This document shows positions 8,308-16,787 of a stretch of DNA of 33,979 nucleotides, piece after piece. The notes beneath the pieces are model-generated. The model worked only from the letters and a program-made list of their open reading frames with translations. It had not been told where the DNA came from and did not search any database. The DNA lies in NCBI GenBank assembly GCA_001801995.1, contig MGZB01000036.1:1-33979 (forward strand), given 5' to 3'. Each line of letters starts with the position of its first letter. Within the stretch, counting starts at the first letter, position 1. Source of the stretch: Gammaproteobacteria bacterium RIFOXYD12_FULL_61_37. Lineage in GTDB: Bacteria; Pseudomonadota; Gammaproteobacteria; Chromatiales; Chromatiaceae. The translations under genes and the position numbers were made by a program.

Positions 8308-10307
8308 AGCCCGCCCTCGGAGAGGTCGTTCCAGGCCGCCGAAATCATCCGTTCCCGGTCGTTCTCCCTTAGCGACTGGATCACAGAGCAATCGTTGCGA
8401 TGCACCGTCACGCCCTTGCCACGGGTGATGAAGCCGACGATGGGGTCATAGGGCACGGGCTTGCAGCACTTGGCCATGTTGTACAGCAGGTCGCCGACCC
8501 CCTCCAGCACGACCGCGCCCTTGCCCTTTTCCCCCTTGCGCTTGGCGGGGGAACGGGTGGCGAGGGTGACTTCATCGGGCTTGACCACCGGCTTGCCGAG
8601 ACTGTGGGCCACCTGCACCGGGGAGAGGTCGCCGCAGCCGATGGCGGCCAGCAGGTCGCTCCCTTTCTTGTAGTTGAAGCGCCGGGCGATCTCGTCCAGA
8701 TCGCGCTTGCCGAGCCCCAGCCGGTCGAACTCCCGGTCCAGATTGGCGCGGCCGATGGCGACGTGCTGCTCGTAGTCCTGCTGTTTGAACCACTGGCGAA
8801 CCCGTCCGCGCGCCCTGGAGGTCTTGAGATAATTGAGGTGGGGCGAAAGCCAGTCGCGGCTGGGGCCGCCTTCCTTGGTGGTCAGGATCTCCACCGTCAT
8901 GCCGCTTTCGAGTGAAAAGGTCAGGGGCACGATGCGGCCGTTCACCTTGGCGCCACGGCAGCGGTGGCCCAGGTCGCTATGGATGGCGTAGGCGAAATCG
9001 ACCGGCGTTGCGCCGTGGGGCAGCTCCACCAGCTTGCCTTGGGGGGTGTAGACGTAGGCCTGGGCCGGCGCGAATTCGCTCTTGAAGCGTTCGGCAAAGT
9101 CGGAGTCCGAGGCATCCTCCTTCAGCTCCAGCCAGTGGCGCATCCAGAGCAGGCGGCGCTGAAACTCGGCGTCGTGGCCCCGGTTCTCCTTGTAGGCCCA
9201 ATGGGCCGCCACGCCGCGCTCGGAGTGTTCGTGCATCTCCTGGGTGCGGATCTGGATCTCCACCGGCTTGTCCTCGGGGCCGATCACCGCCGTGTGCAGC
9301 GAACGGTAAAGGTTGGCCTTGGGGGTGGCGATGTAATCGTCGAACTCGCCGGGGATGTAGCGCCAGAGCCCGTGAACGAACCCCAGCACCGTGTAGCACT
9401 CGGCAACGCTATCGACCAGCACCCGCACCGCCAGCAGGTCGAAGATGCGGTCGATGTCCACCTGCTTGCGCTGCATCTTGCGCCAGATGCTGTAGATGTG
9501 TTTCGGCCGCCCGGCGATCTCGGCCTTGATCCCCGCCTCGTCGCACTTTTCCCTGATGAGGGCGATGAACTCGCCGATGTACTCCTCGCGCTCGGCGCGC
9601 CGCCCGTCTAGGCGGGTGGCAATGCGCTTGTATTCCTCCGGTTGCAGATAGCGAAGGGTGAAATCCTCCAGCTCCCACTTGACGCGCCAGATCCCCAGCC
9701 GGTTGGCCAGGGGGGCGTGGATCTCGCGGGTCTCCAGGGCGATCCGGCGTTTAGTCTCGTCGTCCGCCCGCTTGAGCAGACGCAGTTGATGGAGCCGCTC
9801 GGCCAGGATGATCACCACCACCCGCACGTCGTCGGCGACGGTGAGCAGCATGCGGCGGAGATTTTCCAGGTGCTCCTCGGAATTACGGTGACACTTTACT
9901 AAATACACTTTGTCGAGGGTATTTGGTGTATTTAGTAAAGTGTCACCGTAATTCACCTCGACGCGGGCCTCGGCCAGGGCGCCGACCTTGCTGAGATCGG
10001 CCAGCATGGCCGCCACCACGGGATTGAACTCCTCCCCGGCCCGGCTTCTGGCAATGGGTATGCGGGCAATATGGACCAGGGCCGCAGCCAGGGTCTCGTC
10101 GTCCATCTCCAGCTCATGCAGGATATCGGCAATCGACAGCCCCAGATGGATGTCAGACGGCGACGCCACGATGGCCAAGTCGCAAGCCTTGCGTAGCAAG
10201 GGCAGGCTCAACCCCCCGCGATCGCTCTCAAGCCGGGCCAGCCAATCCCGGATCGCCACCGCATCGAGATCGGCGGGCTCCGGCAATCGGCAGGCGATGC
10301 TGACCAT
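8070..10307 (-). CDS. relA: RelA, GTP pyrophosphokinase, with an in-frame palindromic insertion
   Basis: The enzyme makes (p)ppGpp from ATP and GTP/GDP on stalled ribosomes. The protein has 745 residues. The N-terminal hydrolase-like domain (about 40-210) lacks the His-Asp pair (ALVHIARIP stands in its place), as in synthetase-only RelA. The synthetase domain carries RPKHIYSIWRKM and the EFDDY signature (near residue 319), the EXDD form typical of RelA rather than the RXKD of SpoT/Rel. TGS (about 415-475, AYVYTPQGK), the cysteine motif AKCCKPVPYD and a C-terminal ACT domain (about 665-744) follow. Residues of about 119-141 (YGDTLLNTPNTLDKVYLVKCHR region) do not belong to the family and are encoded by a palindromic element at 9881-9953. 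Without it the protein would be 722 residues. The start lies 14 nt after the DUF1015 stop, suggesting co-transcription. Confidence 0.95.
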   Translation of the reverse strand: MVSIACRLPEPADLDAVAIRDWLARLESDRGGLSLPLLRKACDLAIVASPSDIHLGLSIADILHELEMDDETLAAALVHIARIPIARSRAGEEFNPVVAAMLADLSKVGALAEARVEVNYGDTLLNTPNTLDKVYLVKCHRNSEEHLENLRRMLLTVADDVRVVVIILAERLHQLRLLKRADDETKRRIALETREIHAPLANRLGIWRVKWELEDFTLRYLQPEEYKRIATRLDGRRAEREEYIGEFIALIREKCDEAGIKAEIAGRPKHIYSIWRKMQRKQVDIDRIFDLLAVRVLVDSVAECYTVLGFVHGLWRYIPGEFDDYIATPKANLYRSLHTAVIGPEDKPVEIQIRTQEMHEHSERGVAAHWAYKENRGHDAEFQRRLLWMRHWLELKEDASDSDFAERFKSEFAPAQAYVYTPQGKLVELPHGATPVDFAYAIHSDLGHRCRGAKVNGRIVPLTFSLESGMTVEILTTKEGGPSRDWLSPHLNYLKTSRARGRVRQWFKQQDYEQHVAIGRANLDREFDRLGLGKRDLDEIARRFNYKKGSDLLAAIGCGDLSPVQVAHSLGKPVVKPDEVTLATRSPAKRKGEKGKGAVVLEGVGDLLYNMAKCCKPVPYDPIVGFITRGKGVTVHRNDCSVIQSLRENDRERMISAAWNDLSEGGLYPVDIRVVAGDRRGLLRDISSIFTNEEVDVLGVSSQSDKRKDTAEFRFTVEIADMGQLSRILDKVAQLPDVLEVRRRV
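9881..9953 (-). mobile_element. Palindromic MITE-like element inserted in frame inside relA
   Basis: A perfect 29-nt inverted repeat (9880-9908 with 9926-9954) separated by 17 nt sits inside the relA hydrolase-like domain. AATT occurs at both extremes (9881-9884 and 9950-9953), compatible with a 4-bp target duplication around a 65-bp element. The 69-bp gain is 23 codons, so the frame is kept and no stop is introduced. AT content is much higher than in relA. It resembles in principle the palindromic elements of Rickettsia that insert into coding genes; I do not recognise the family. Confidence 0.85.
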
Positions 10308-10321
10308 GGCGCGGACCGCCC

Positions 10322-11566
10322 CTAAACGTCGAGGACGTGGCTGACCAGACCGTCCGCCAGCTTGGGCTCGAACCAGGTGGATTTGGGCGGCATCACTTCG
10401 CCTGCGTCGGCCACCGCCATCAGATCCTCCATGCGCGTGGCATAAAGGGCGAAGGCGACCTTCATCTCGCCGCTGTCCACCCGCTGGGTCAGCCCTTCCA
10501 GCCCGCGAATGCCGCCGACGAAGTCGATGCGGTCGTCGCGGCGGGGGTCGCTGATGCCGAGGATGGGGTCGATCAGGTTATCGGCCAGCAGGCTCACATC
10601 CAGCCGCGCCACCGGGTCTTGATGGGGGATGTATTGCCCGTCCAGTTCCAGGCGATACCAGCGTCCGCCCAGGTACATGCCGAACTCGGCGGGCCGGGCC
10701 GGCTTGACCGGGGTATCGCTGGCCTGGACGGTGAAACGCTCGCCCACACGGGCCAGGAAGGCGGCCTCGTCCAGGCCGTTCAGGTCCCGCACCACACGGT
10801 TGTAGTCCATGATCCGCATCTGGTTGTGGGGGAAGATAACGCTGAGGAAATAGTTGTAGGACTCTTCGCCCGTATGGCCCGAATTCGCTGCCCTGCGTGC
10901 CGCCGCCACGCGGGAGGCGGCGGCCGAGCGGTGATGGCCGTCGGCCACATAGAGGGCAGTCATGGCGTCGAAGGACCGGGTCAGGCCGGCGAGGGTCGCC
11001 TCGTCGTCCAGTGCCCAGAGTTCGTGGCGCACATTGCCTTCGCCGATGATGTCCACCGCCGGGGTCCTTTGCGTCGTGGCGGCCAGCACCGAGTCCACCG
11101 CATCGACACTGGGATAGACCAGGAAGACCGGGCCGGTCTGGGCATTGAGTGCGTCGATCTGGCGCACCCGGTCGTCCTCCTTGGCGGGGCGGGTGAATTC
11201 GTGCTTCTTGATGCGGTCGGCGTCATAGGCCGCCACCGAGGCCGCGGCCACCAGGCCGGTCTGCACATGTTCATTCATGGTCAGGCGATAGACGTAGTAG
11301 CAGGGCTTTGCATCACGCGCCAACAAGCCCTCCTCCAGCATATGTTGCAGGTTCTCCTCCGCCTTGGCGTAGACCTCCGGGGCATAGGGATCGATCCCCT
11401 CCGGCAGATCCACCTCGGGCCGGGAGATATGGAGAAAGCTCCAAGGCTTGCCTCGCACCATCTCCCGCGCCTCCTCGGCGTTCATCACATCATAAGGAGG
11501 GGCCGCCACCTCGGCGGCACGGCCGGCGGCGGGACGAAGGCCGGGAAAGGGAAGGATCAGCGGCAT
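10322..11566 (-). CDS. DUF1015 family protein
   Basis: The protein has 414 residues and belongs to the conserved DUF1015 family, whose role is not firmly established. It opens with PFPGLRPAAGRA and APPYDVMNAEEA, and contains the family's FLHISRPEVD, the Y-x-Y-R-L stretch (YYVYRLTM), KKHEFTRPAKEDDR and the histidine-rich YVADGHHRSAAA motif near residue 215. The ATG at 11566 is preceded by CAGGAGCC at good spacing on the minus strand. It is intact and sits directly upstream of relA with a 14-nt gap, so the two are likely one transcript. Neighbouring kdsB is separated by a 308-bp gap with a large hairpin element. Confidence 0.9.
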   Translation of the reverse strand: MPLILPFPGLRPAAGRAAEVAAPPYDVMNAEEAREMVRGKPWSFLHISRPEVDLPEGIDPYAPEVYAKAEENLQHMLEEGLLARDAKPCYYVYRLTMNEHVQTGLVAAASVAAYDADRIKKHEFTRPAKEDDRVRQIDALNAQTGPVFLVYPSVDAVDSVLAATTQRTPAVDIIGEGNVRHELWALDDEATLAGLTRSFDAMTALYVADGHHRSAAASRVAAARRAANSGHTGEESYNYFLSVIFPHNQMRIMDYNRVVRDLNGLDEAAFLARVGERFTVQASDTPVKPARPAEFGMYLGGRWYRLELDGQYIPHQDPVARLDVSLLADNLIDPILGISDPRRDDRIDFVGGIRGLEGLTQRVDSGEMKVAFALYATRMEDLMAVADAGEVMPPKSTWFEPKLADGLVSHVLDV

Positions 11567-11678
11567 GGGGAAAGGCTCCTGAAGGTGCTAAAAAATGGGG
11601 CAACCATACACCCAGCAAACCATGGGAACAACGACCGGTTTTGCTCAGTCGCCGCATCCAAACCTGACCCAAATCTGA

Positions 11679-11857
11679 GAGGCTGTGAAAAAATCCCCCG
11701 CCTACTGCGAACGGCCCTGGATGCGGTGAGCCGCGTTGCGACGACCACAATATCTGGTCATGTAGGCTCGCTACACTCCCAGATATTGTGGTCATCGCGC
11801 CTTGCCCACCACACCCAGTGCCGCCCTCGCTACGGCGGGGGATTTTTTCACAGCCTC
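11679..11857. mobile_element. 179-nt MITE-like hairpin between kdsB and the DUF1015 gene
   Basis: Two 79-nt arms (11679-11757 and 11779-11857) are inverted copies of one another around a 21-nt loop. The outer 24 nt (GAGGCTGTGAAAAAATCCCC and on) and the inner 14 nt (next to ATATCTGG) are identical; the middle is diverged but equal in length. It contains no reading frame of note and fills most of the 308-bp gap 11567-11874. The rest of the gap (11567-11678) shows no gene and probably holds the promoter of the DUF1015-relA pair. Family unknown to me. The arm nearest kdsB ends 17 nt past its stop, so the stem could also stop transcription. Confidence 0.8.
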
Positions 11858-11874
11858 TGCGCAATATGTCCAAG

Positions 11875-12645
11875 TTATTCCCAGACAGGCCCTAACAACC
11901 GCTCCACCCGTTCCAGGTCTTCCGGGGTATCGACGCCGTGGCCGGGGACGGTATCGGCGATGCTGACGTGGATGCGGCCGCCGTGCCAGATGACTCTTAG
12001 CTGTTCGAGGGATTCTGCCGTCTCCAGGGGGGATGGTGGCCATTGGATGTAGTGGCCGAGGAATCCGGCGCGGTAGGCATAGAGGCCGATGTGGCGCAGG
12101 AAGGGGGTGCCGGGGGGAAGCTGCTCGGCCTCGATGGCGAATTCGTCGCGGTGCCAGGGGATGGGGGCGCGGCTGAAGTAGAGGGCGTAGCCGAACCGGT
12201 CGGTGACGACCTTGACGGCGTGGGGATGGAAGAGGTCGCCCCGGCCCGCGAGGGGGGTGGCCAGGGTGGTGACCACGGCGTCCGCGTGACGAAGCATGTC
12301 TTCGGCCACCTGATCGATCAGCCGGGCGGGCATGCAGGGCTCGTCTCCTTGCAGGTTGACCAGCACGCTGTCGTCGGCCCAGCCGTATCTCTCGACGACC
12401 TCCGCCAGGCGTTCGGTCCCGCTGCCGTGGGTGGCGGCGGTCATGCAGACCTCAACCCCCTCGGCCTCGGCGGCCTGCCGGATACGCTCGTCGTCTGTCG
12501 CCACCACGACCTGTTCGGCCCCGCTTTCGCGGGCGCGATCGACCACATGCAGCAACATGGGGCGGCCGGCGATCTTGCGCAGGGGTTTGCCCGGCAGCCG
12601 GGTAGAGGCGTAGCGGGCGGGGATGACGACCTTGAACCCGGCCAT
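11875..12645 (-). CDS. kdsB: 3-deoxy-manno-octulosonate cytidylyltransferase (CMP-Kdo synthetase)
   Basis: This cytosolic enzyme activates Kdo with CTP for lipopolysaccharide inner-core synthesis. The start at 12645 ([20 protein letters not shown]) gives 256 residues, close to the usual 250. A start seven codons upstream (12666) is possible but would overlap ycaR. Visible family motifs are the nucleotide-binding [15 protein letters not shown] at the N-terminus, [16 protein letters not shown] near the middle, and [11 protein letters not shown]. The start lies one base after the ycaR stop, so the two genes are almost certainly translationally linked at the end of the exbB-exbD-lpxK-ycaR-kdsB operon. 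Confidence 0.96.
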   Translation of the reverse strand: MAGFKVVIPARYASTRLPGKPLRKIAGRPMLLHVVDRARESGAEQVVVATDDERIRQAAEAEGVEVCMTAATHGSGTERLAEVVERYGWADDSVLVNLQGDEPCMPARLIDQVAEDMLRHADAVVTTLATPLAGRGDLFHPHAVKVVTDRFGYALYFSRAPIPWHRDEFAIEAEQLPPGTPFLRHIGLYAYRAGFLGHYIQWPPSPLETAESLEQLRVIWHGGRIHVSIADTVPGHGVDTPEDLERVERLLGPVWE

Positions 12646-12646
12646 G

Positions 12647-12832
12647 TCAGGCGGGAACCTCTTCACCGGCGGCCAGCTCGCGCGCCTCTTCCACCAGCAT
12701 CACCGGGATGTCGTCGCGGATGGGGTAGGCCAGACGGTCGGCGCGGCAGATCAGCTCCTGGGCAGATTTGTCGTAATGGAGCGGCCCCTTGCAGAGGGGG
12801 CAGACGAGGATCTCAAGCAGGTATTTATCCAT
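12647..12832 (-). CDS. ycaR: Trm112-family small protein YcaR
   Basis: The 61-residue protein of the Trm112/UPF0434 family starts [18 protein letters not shown] and contains [20 protein letters not shown], both hallmarks of YcaR. Only the first pair of cysteines (CPLC) is present, plus one later cysteine, as in proteobacterial members, so zinc binding is uncertain. Its start overlaps the lpxK stop by 8 nt and its stop is one base before kdsB. Trm112 proteins in other domains activate methyltransferases; the bacterial role next to lpxK and kdsB is not settled. Confidence 0.95.
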   Translation of the reverse strand: MDKYLLEILVCPLCKGPLHYDKSAQELICRADRLAYPIRDDIPVMLVEEARELAAGEEVPA

Positions 12833-13841
12833 GGGGTTTTCTCGGCTTTGACGGTTTGAATTGGGTTTCGAGCTGGGCCAGCAGGCGGTTGAGGCGCTGG
12901 ACGAAGCTCTCCTTCAGCGCCGCCTCGACGGGCACGAACCAGTGCCGCGGACCGGCGAAGGGTTCGCATTTTACGGCATCCTTCTGGGTCATCAGTACCG
13001 GCTTGCCGTCGCGGAACTCGATGTCGGCGGATTTGAAGGGGTGATGATCGGGGAAAGGATGCCGGATGATCTGCAACTGGCGTTCGGTCAGCATGTCGAA
13101 GAAGCCGTCGGGATTGCCGATGCCGGCCAGGGCGTGGACGGTCAGCACTCGAAAATCCCGTAGCGGCCGTCGGCTGGCCATGTCCTTCAGGGGAATGGCA
13201 TCGCCCAGGCTGTAGTTCATCAGATGCTCGCCATGGGCGGCGCGGCCCTTGGCCACGATCAGATCGACCTCTTCCAGCCGGGAGGGGGGCTCGCGCAGGG
13301 GACCGGCGGGCAGGAGGAAGCCGTTGCCGTGGCGACGGCGGCCATCGATGACGGCGATCTCCAGATCGCGGCCGAGGGCGTAGTGTTGCAGGCCGTCGTC
13401 GGAGACGATGATGTCGCAATCGTGATGGGCCAGCAGGGCCTTGGCCGCCGCCACCCGGTTCGGCCCCACGCTCATGGGGCAGCCGCAGAGACGGGCGATC
13501 ATGACCGGCTCGTCACCCACCATGTGGGAATCGCTGTCGGGCCTCACCTGCTGGGGCCAGTATTTGGCCCGTCCGCCGTAGCCTCGGGCGACGATGCCCG
13601 GCTTCCAGCCCAGGGTGCGCAGGTGGCGGACCAGCCAGATCACCAGCGGGGTTTTGCCCGATCCGCCCACGCCGATGTTGCCGACGACGATCACCGGCGC
13701 CGGCAGGCGGTGGATCTTCAGTATGCCGTGACGGTAAAGGGCGCGGCGCAGGAGCGCCAGCCCGTGGAACAGCCAGGAGAGAGGCAGCAGCAGGTAGGAG
13801 AGGGCGTTGCGCGTCTGCCAGAAGGCGTCAACGCGGGCCAC
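12825..13841 (-). CDS. lpxK: Tetraacyldisaccharide 4'-kinase (lipid A kinase)
   Basis: LpxK phosphorylates the 4' position of the tetraacyldisaccharide lipid A precursor at the inner face of the cytoplasmic membrane. The protein has 338 residues, usual for the family. An N-terminal hydrophobic helix (about 13-32) anchors it. A Walker A-like loop [13 protein letters not shown] lies at about 53-65, followed by [13 protein letters not shown], the [10 protein letters not shown] motif, and [16 protein letters not shown] with the catalytic-region acidic residues. The gene begins 3 nt after exbD stops and overlaps ycaR, placing it in a tight operon. Confidence 0.96.
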   Translation of the reverse strand: MARVDAFWQTRNALSYLLLPLSWLFHGLALLRRALYRHGILKIHRLPAPVIVVGNIGVGGSGKTPLVIWLVRHLRTLGWKPGIVARGYGGRAKYWPQQVRPDSDSHMVGDEPVMIARLCGCPMSVGPNRVAAAKALLAHHDCDIIVSDDGLQHYALGRDLEIAVIDGRRRHGNGFLLPAGPLREPPSRLEEVDLIVAKGRAAHGEHLMNYSLGDAIPLKDMASRRPLRDFRVLTVHALAGIGNPDGFFDMLTERQLQIIRHPFPDHHPFKSADIEFRDGKPVLMTQKDAVKCEPFAGPRHWFVPVEAALKESFVQRLNRLLAQLETQFKPSKPRKPHG

Positions 13842-13844
13842 TGC

Positions 13845-14270
13845 TCAATTCTCTTCGCGCTGCTTGGCGGCGAAGATCATGTTGTTCAGCCCGACGCGGC
13901 TCGCGGCGTCCATGACGGTCATCACGGCCTGATGCGGGGTCTTGGCGTCGGCGCTGATGATCACCGGCGGCAGCTCGGTCTTGCCGGCGATCGCCTTCTG
14001 CAACGCCAGGGTGAGGGTGTCGAAGGTGCTGCTCACCAGCTCCTCCTGATCCAGATAAATATGGCCCTCGGCGTCGATGGTGACCTTGATGGGGACGTTC
14101 TTCTGTTCCGTCTCGGCGCTGGCGCTGGCCTCCGGGAGCTGCACCTTGATCCGGCTCTCGGTGCCGAAGGTGGTCGCCAGCATGAAAAAGATGAGCAGCA
14201 TCAGCAGCACATCGATCAAGGGAATGACGACGATATCGGGTTCTTCGCGCCGGCGTGAGCGAAACTGCAT
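13845..14270 (-). CDS. exbD: ExbD/TolR-family proton-channel subunit
   Basis: The 141-residue inner-membrane protein has a short cytoplasmic N-terminus, one transmembrane helix (about 15-35, VIPLIDVLLMLLIFFMLATT) with the proton-carrying aspartate in LIDV, and a periplasmic domain. With ExbB it couples the proton gradient to an energy transducer. Its place directly before lpxK is a conserved gammaproteobacterial arrangement. No TonB is in the window, so the partner and substrate are unknown. The start is 2 nt after the exbB stop. Confidence 0.94.
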   Translation of the reverse strand: MQFRSRRREEPDIVVIPLIDVLLMLLIFFMLATTFGTESRIKVQLPEASASAETEQKNVPIKVTIDAEGHIYLDQEELVSSTFDTLTLALQKAIAGKTELPPVIISADAKTPHQAVMTVMDAASRVGLNNMIFAAKQREEN

Positions 14271-14272
14271 GT

Positions 14273-14893
14273 CTATCTCCTGCCGGCGGGCGTGCCCGCG
14301 TGGGCGGCGTCGATCAGCTTGATCACCTCTTGCTCGATGACCACCGCCAGCTCGTCCACCCGGCGCTGGAAGAAGCGGTAGAAGATCACGCTGGGGATGG
14401 CGACCGCCAGGCCCGCAGCGGTGGCGATCATGATCTCGGAGATGCCGCCGGCCAAGGCCTGGGGATTGCCGACCCCGTGTTCGGTAACGGCGTTGAACAC
14501 CTGCATCAGGCCCGTGACCGAACCCAGCAGGCCCAATAGGGGGGCGATGGTGGCGATGGTGCCCAGGGCGTTCAGGTTGTGCTCAAGCTCATGCACCACA
14601 TGGCGCCCCGCGTCTTCCACCCGTTCCTTCATGATCTCGCGGGTCTGGTTCAGACTGTAGAGCCCCGCCGCCAGAACCTTGCCCAGGGGCGAAGCATCGC
14701 GCACCGACTCGATGTGCTGCTGGCTCAGGCCGCCGTTGCTGTACTGCTGCCAGACTTTGGCCACCAAGTCCCTCGGGATGACCAGGCGGGGCTGGAGGCT
14801 CCAGAAACGTTCGAGAATGATGGCCATCGAGATCACCGAACACCCGATGATCGGCCACATGACCCAGCCGCCGGCTTCTAATATTTCCAACAC
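14273..14893 (-). CDS. exbB: MotA/TolQ/ExbB-family proton-channel protein
   Basis: The 206-residue protein has three transmembrane helices at about 8-28, 110-132 and 150-175 and a large cytoplasmic loop, as in ExbB/TolQ. The family's conserved stretch (IATIAPLLGLLGSVTGLMQVF) is present, followed by GGISEIMIATAAGLAVAIPSV. It forms the pore with ExbD at 13845-14270. It is the first gene of the exbB-exbD-lpxK-ycaR-kdsB cluster. The 208-nt gap upstream (14894-15101) holds no gene that I can see and presumably the operon promoter. Confidence 0.95.
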   Translation of the reverse strand: MLEILEAGGWVMWPIIGCSVISMAIILERFWSLQPRLVIPRDLVAKVWQQYSNGGLSQQHIESVRDASPLGKVLAAGLYSLNQTREIMKERVEDAGRHVVHELEHNLNALGTIATIAPLLGLLGSVTGLMQVFNAVTEHGVGNPQALAGGISEIMIATAAGLAVAIPSVIFYRFFQRRVDELAVVIEQEVIKLIDAAHAGTPAGRR

Positions 14894-15101
14894 TTTGGGA
14901 TTCCCCTCTCAGCAATGGGAGTCACAACGGACCCCGATAATCGGGCCATTCTACTGCATGGCCGCCGGACTTCGAAAGACGAAAGGGTGGGGGCTGGTTG
15001 CCGGTGAGCGCAACACCTGCCTTCAGGGCGGCTTGCCGGACTGGATCGTATGCGATTGAAACCCACGGCCGATGCGGGTCGGTTCACGATCTCTCAGCCG
15101 C

Positions 15102-16154
15102 TCAGGACTTCGGCGTCCTCGCCGCCTCACCGGTGAACATCCCCGGAATGGGTCCGTAGCCTTCGAAGCGTGATTTTCCCTCGGGGCGGGGGAGTTTGAA
15201 GTCGAACACGCTGACGCCGTGCCGACTTTCGCCGTGGTAGGTGCGGCCGCTGCTGGCGCCGAACATGACCGGCAGCCGGGTCTTTTTTTCGGTGCCCAGA
15301 TACATCATTACGTGGGAGATGGAGCGGTTGATGTTGTAGGTGCCGCTCCAGAACAGCAGGTCGCCGGGCCTGAGGTCTTTCAGCTCGGGGGCGTCTGTGC
15401 GGTGGACGTTGGCCGGGATGAGGGTCCCTTCCTGCTTGGACCAGGAGAAGATCAGGTCGGCTTGGCGCGGGGTGTCGCGGAAGCCCTGGGTTTTCAGGAG
15501 GTATTGGATGGTGCCGGAGCAGTCCATGCCCCCGTTTTTGGGATTATTGGAGCCGTAGGCGTAGTAGAGCTCCATCCCGGTCATTTCCAGGGCGGCGCTG
15601 ATGATTTCACGGATGCGTTTGGGCTGGCGGTCGAATTCGGCCAGGTCTTGGGGTTTCAACGAGGTTACGACCGCCTTGGGGCGCTGCTTGGCGGGGCCTT
15701 CGGTCAGGGCGGCTTCTTCGGCATTCTCCGTCCGGGTTGGGCTGGCTGCTGCGGTTGCCGGTGCCGCTGTGGGAGGAGGCGGGGTTCCGGTGGACTGGGT
15801 CTTCGCGCCGTTCTTTGCCGCTTTTTTGTCCGAGGGGAGCGGTTTGCCGGGGGCCGCGCCCTGTGTCGCCGCCTTTGGCTCTTCGACTTTTCCGGGAACG
15901 GCTGTGTTTTGAGGTGATGCCGGGGGCGGGGCTGTACCGGCGGCAGCCTTTCCGTCTGTGGGAGGGGGGGCTGCGGATGCCGGAGCGGCTGCTTTGCGAG
16001 GGGGCTTGGGTTTATGGGGGGCGCTCAGCCGATGCAATAGGCGTTTCAGGCTGTGGAGCCTGGTTGCTCCAGGGAGTTGAAGGGGGCCGCCCGCCAGGGC
16101 CGGGGTGCCGAGCATGAGGGCTGCGATGCATATGCCGAGGATGAACGTCCGCAT
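15102..16154 (-). CDS. Exported NlpC/P60 cysteine peptidase with a Pro/Ala-rich linker
   Basis: The 350-residue protein has a signal peptide (MRTFILGICIAALMLGTPALA, cleavage near residue 21). A long low-complexity linker rich in Ala, Pro, Lys and Thr (about 45-155) is followed by an NlpC/P60 domain (about 180-325). The catalytic cysteine is C212 in GGMDCSG and the histidine is H281 in SISHVMMYLG; D-L-R-P-G-D-L-L-F-W in between is the usual core strand. Such enzymes cleave peptidoglycan stem peptides in the periplasm. The linker suggests it spans from the membrane or outer layer to the wall. It is transcribed toward exbB but separated by 208 nt, so it is probably its own unit. Confidence 0.88.
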   Translation of the reverse strand: MRTFILGICIAALMLGTPALAGGPLQLPGATRLHSLKRLLHRLSAPHKPKPPRKAAAPASAAPPPTDGKAAAGTAPPPASPQNTAVPGKVEEPKAATQGAAPGKPLPSDKKAAKNGAKTQSTGTPPPPTAAPATAAASPTRTENAEEAALTEGPAKQRPKAVVTSLKPQDLAEFDRQPKRIREIISAALEMTGMELYYAYGSNNPKNGGMDCSGTIQYLLKTQGFRDTPRQADLIFSWSKQEGTLIPANVHRTDAPELKDLRPGDLLFWSGTYNINRSISHVMMYLGTEKKTRLPVMFGASSGRTYHGESRHGVSVFDFKLPRPEGKSRFEGYGPIPGMFTGEAARTPKS

Positions 16155-16356
16155 TTTTCTACCTTAAACCGAGGCTTCTGGGGTGAATGATTCTACTTTT
16201 TTGTTGAGCCGGGTGTCCCAATTCAATGTTGCCGATAAGTCTGATATATCCGTCGATAAAATTAGTGGGTTATGGGAGACTGTGGACGGTCAGGGGAAGC
16301 CCTGACCGGGTCACCTTCATCGCAGGCTATTCCACCCTTAGAGAGGAGAGTCCATC

Positions 16357-16527
16357 GTGAGAACCAATGCCCCCAAGTTCGCCCTCTGGCTGATCGCGGT
16401 AATCATCGGAGCCCTGGGTATCCTCAGCGCCCTGGTGCCTATCGCCGGTGTTTCCGTCTATGCCTTCTGGCTGGTCACCATCGGCTTCGTCATCCTGGCT
16501 GTCAGCACTACCCTGAAAGGGTTGTGA
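16357..16527 (+). CDS. Small two-helix membrane protein, copy 1
   Basis: A GTG start (16357) follows GAGAGGAGAG at proper spacing and opens 56 codons. The product starts MRTNAPKFALWLIAVIIG, has two hydrophobic helices (about 9-30 and 34-52) and ends in TTLKGL. It is clearly homologous to the next gene at 16561: the two share the RT-x-APK start, WLIAVI, the central P-x-x-x-x-Y and the final TxLK. I recall similar short proteins in many bacteria annotated only as hypothetical. Function unknown; inner-membrane location is inferred. Confidence 0.85.
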   Translation: MRTNAPKFALWLIAVIIGALGILSALVPIAGVSVYAFWLVTIGFVILAVSTTLKGL

Positions 16528-16560
16528 TCAGGATCTTCATCCAACATCGAGGGATTTCCA

Positions 16561-16725
16561 ATGCGTACCTATGCCCCCAAATCCGTTGTCTGGCTGATCG
16601 CTGTCATCCTCGGCGTATTGGGGATCGTCGGCGCCTTCGTCTCGATCCCCCTGGTCTCCGCCTATAAATTCGCACTGGTCGTCATCGGCTTCCTGCTGCT
16701 TGCCATCACCACCGTACTGAAGTAA
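16561..16725 (+). CDS. Small two-helix membrane protein, copy 2
   Basis: The ATG at 16561 is preceded by GAGGGA and opens 54 codons: MRTYAPKSVVWLIAVILG, then IVGAFVSIPLVSAYKF, then a second helix ending in TVLK. It is a tandem paralogue of 16357-16527, separated by 33 nt, so the pair forms a small operon. A stem-loop at 16737-16758 closes it. The duplicated arrangement suggests the two chains may pair with each other, which is inference. Confidence 0.87.
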   Translation: MRTYAPKSVVWLIAVILGVLGIVGAFVSIPLVSAYKFALVVIGFLLLAITTVLK

Positions 16726-16736
16726 TTCCACTCGCT

Positions 16737-16758
16737 GCGGCAGGATTTTTCCTGTCGC
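16737..16758 (+). terminator. Stem-loop terminator after the small membrane-protein pair
   Basis: A 9-bp stem (16737-16745 with 16750-16758, one G-T pair) encloses a TTTT loop, 11 nt past the last stop codon. It lies between two convergent transcription units (the small-protein pair and the LysR gene) and may serve both. Confidence 0.55.
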
Positions 16759-16787
16759 GGCATCTCCCGTTGCCGGGTAAGGGCGCC

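Noticed and set aside
10337-12052. A 571-codon plus-strand frame across the DUF1015 gene and into kdsB
   Set aside because: Antisense to two conserved genes and crosses the hairpin element; no domain.
14933-14945. Short CCCGAT-A-ATCGGG dyad upstream of exbB
   Set aside because: Six-base arms around a single base are expected by chance in this composition; no promoter elements are evident to support a regulatory site.
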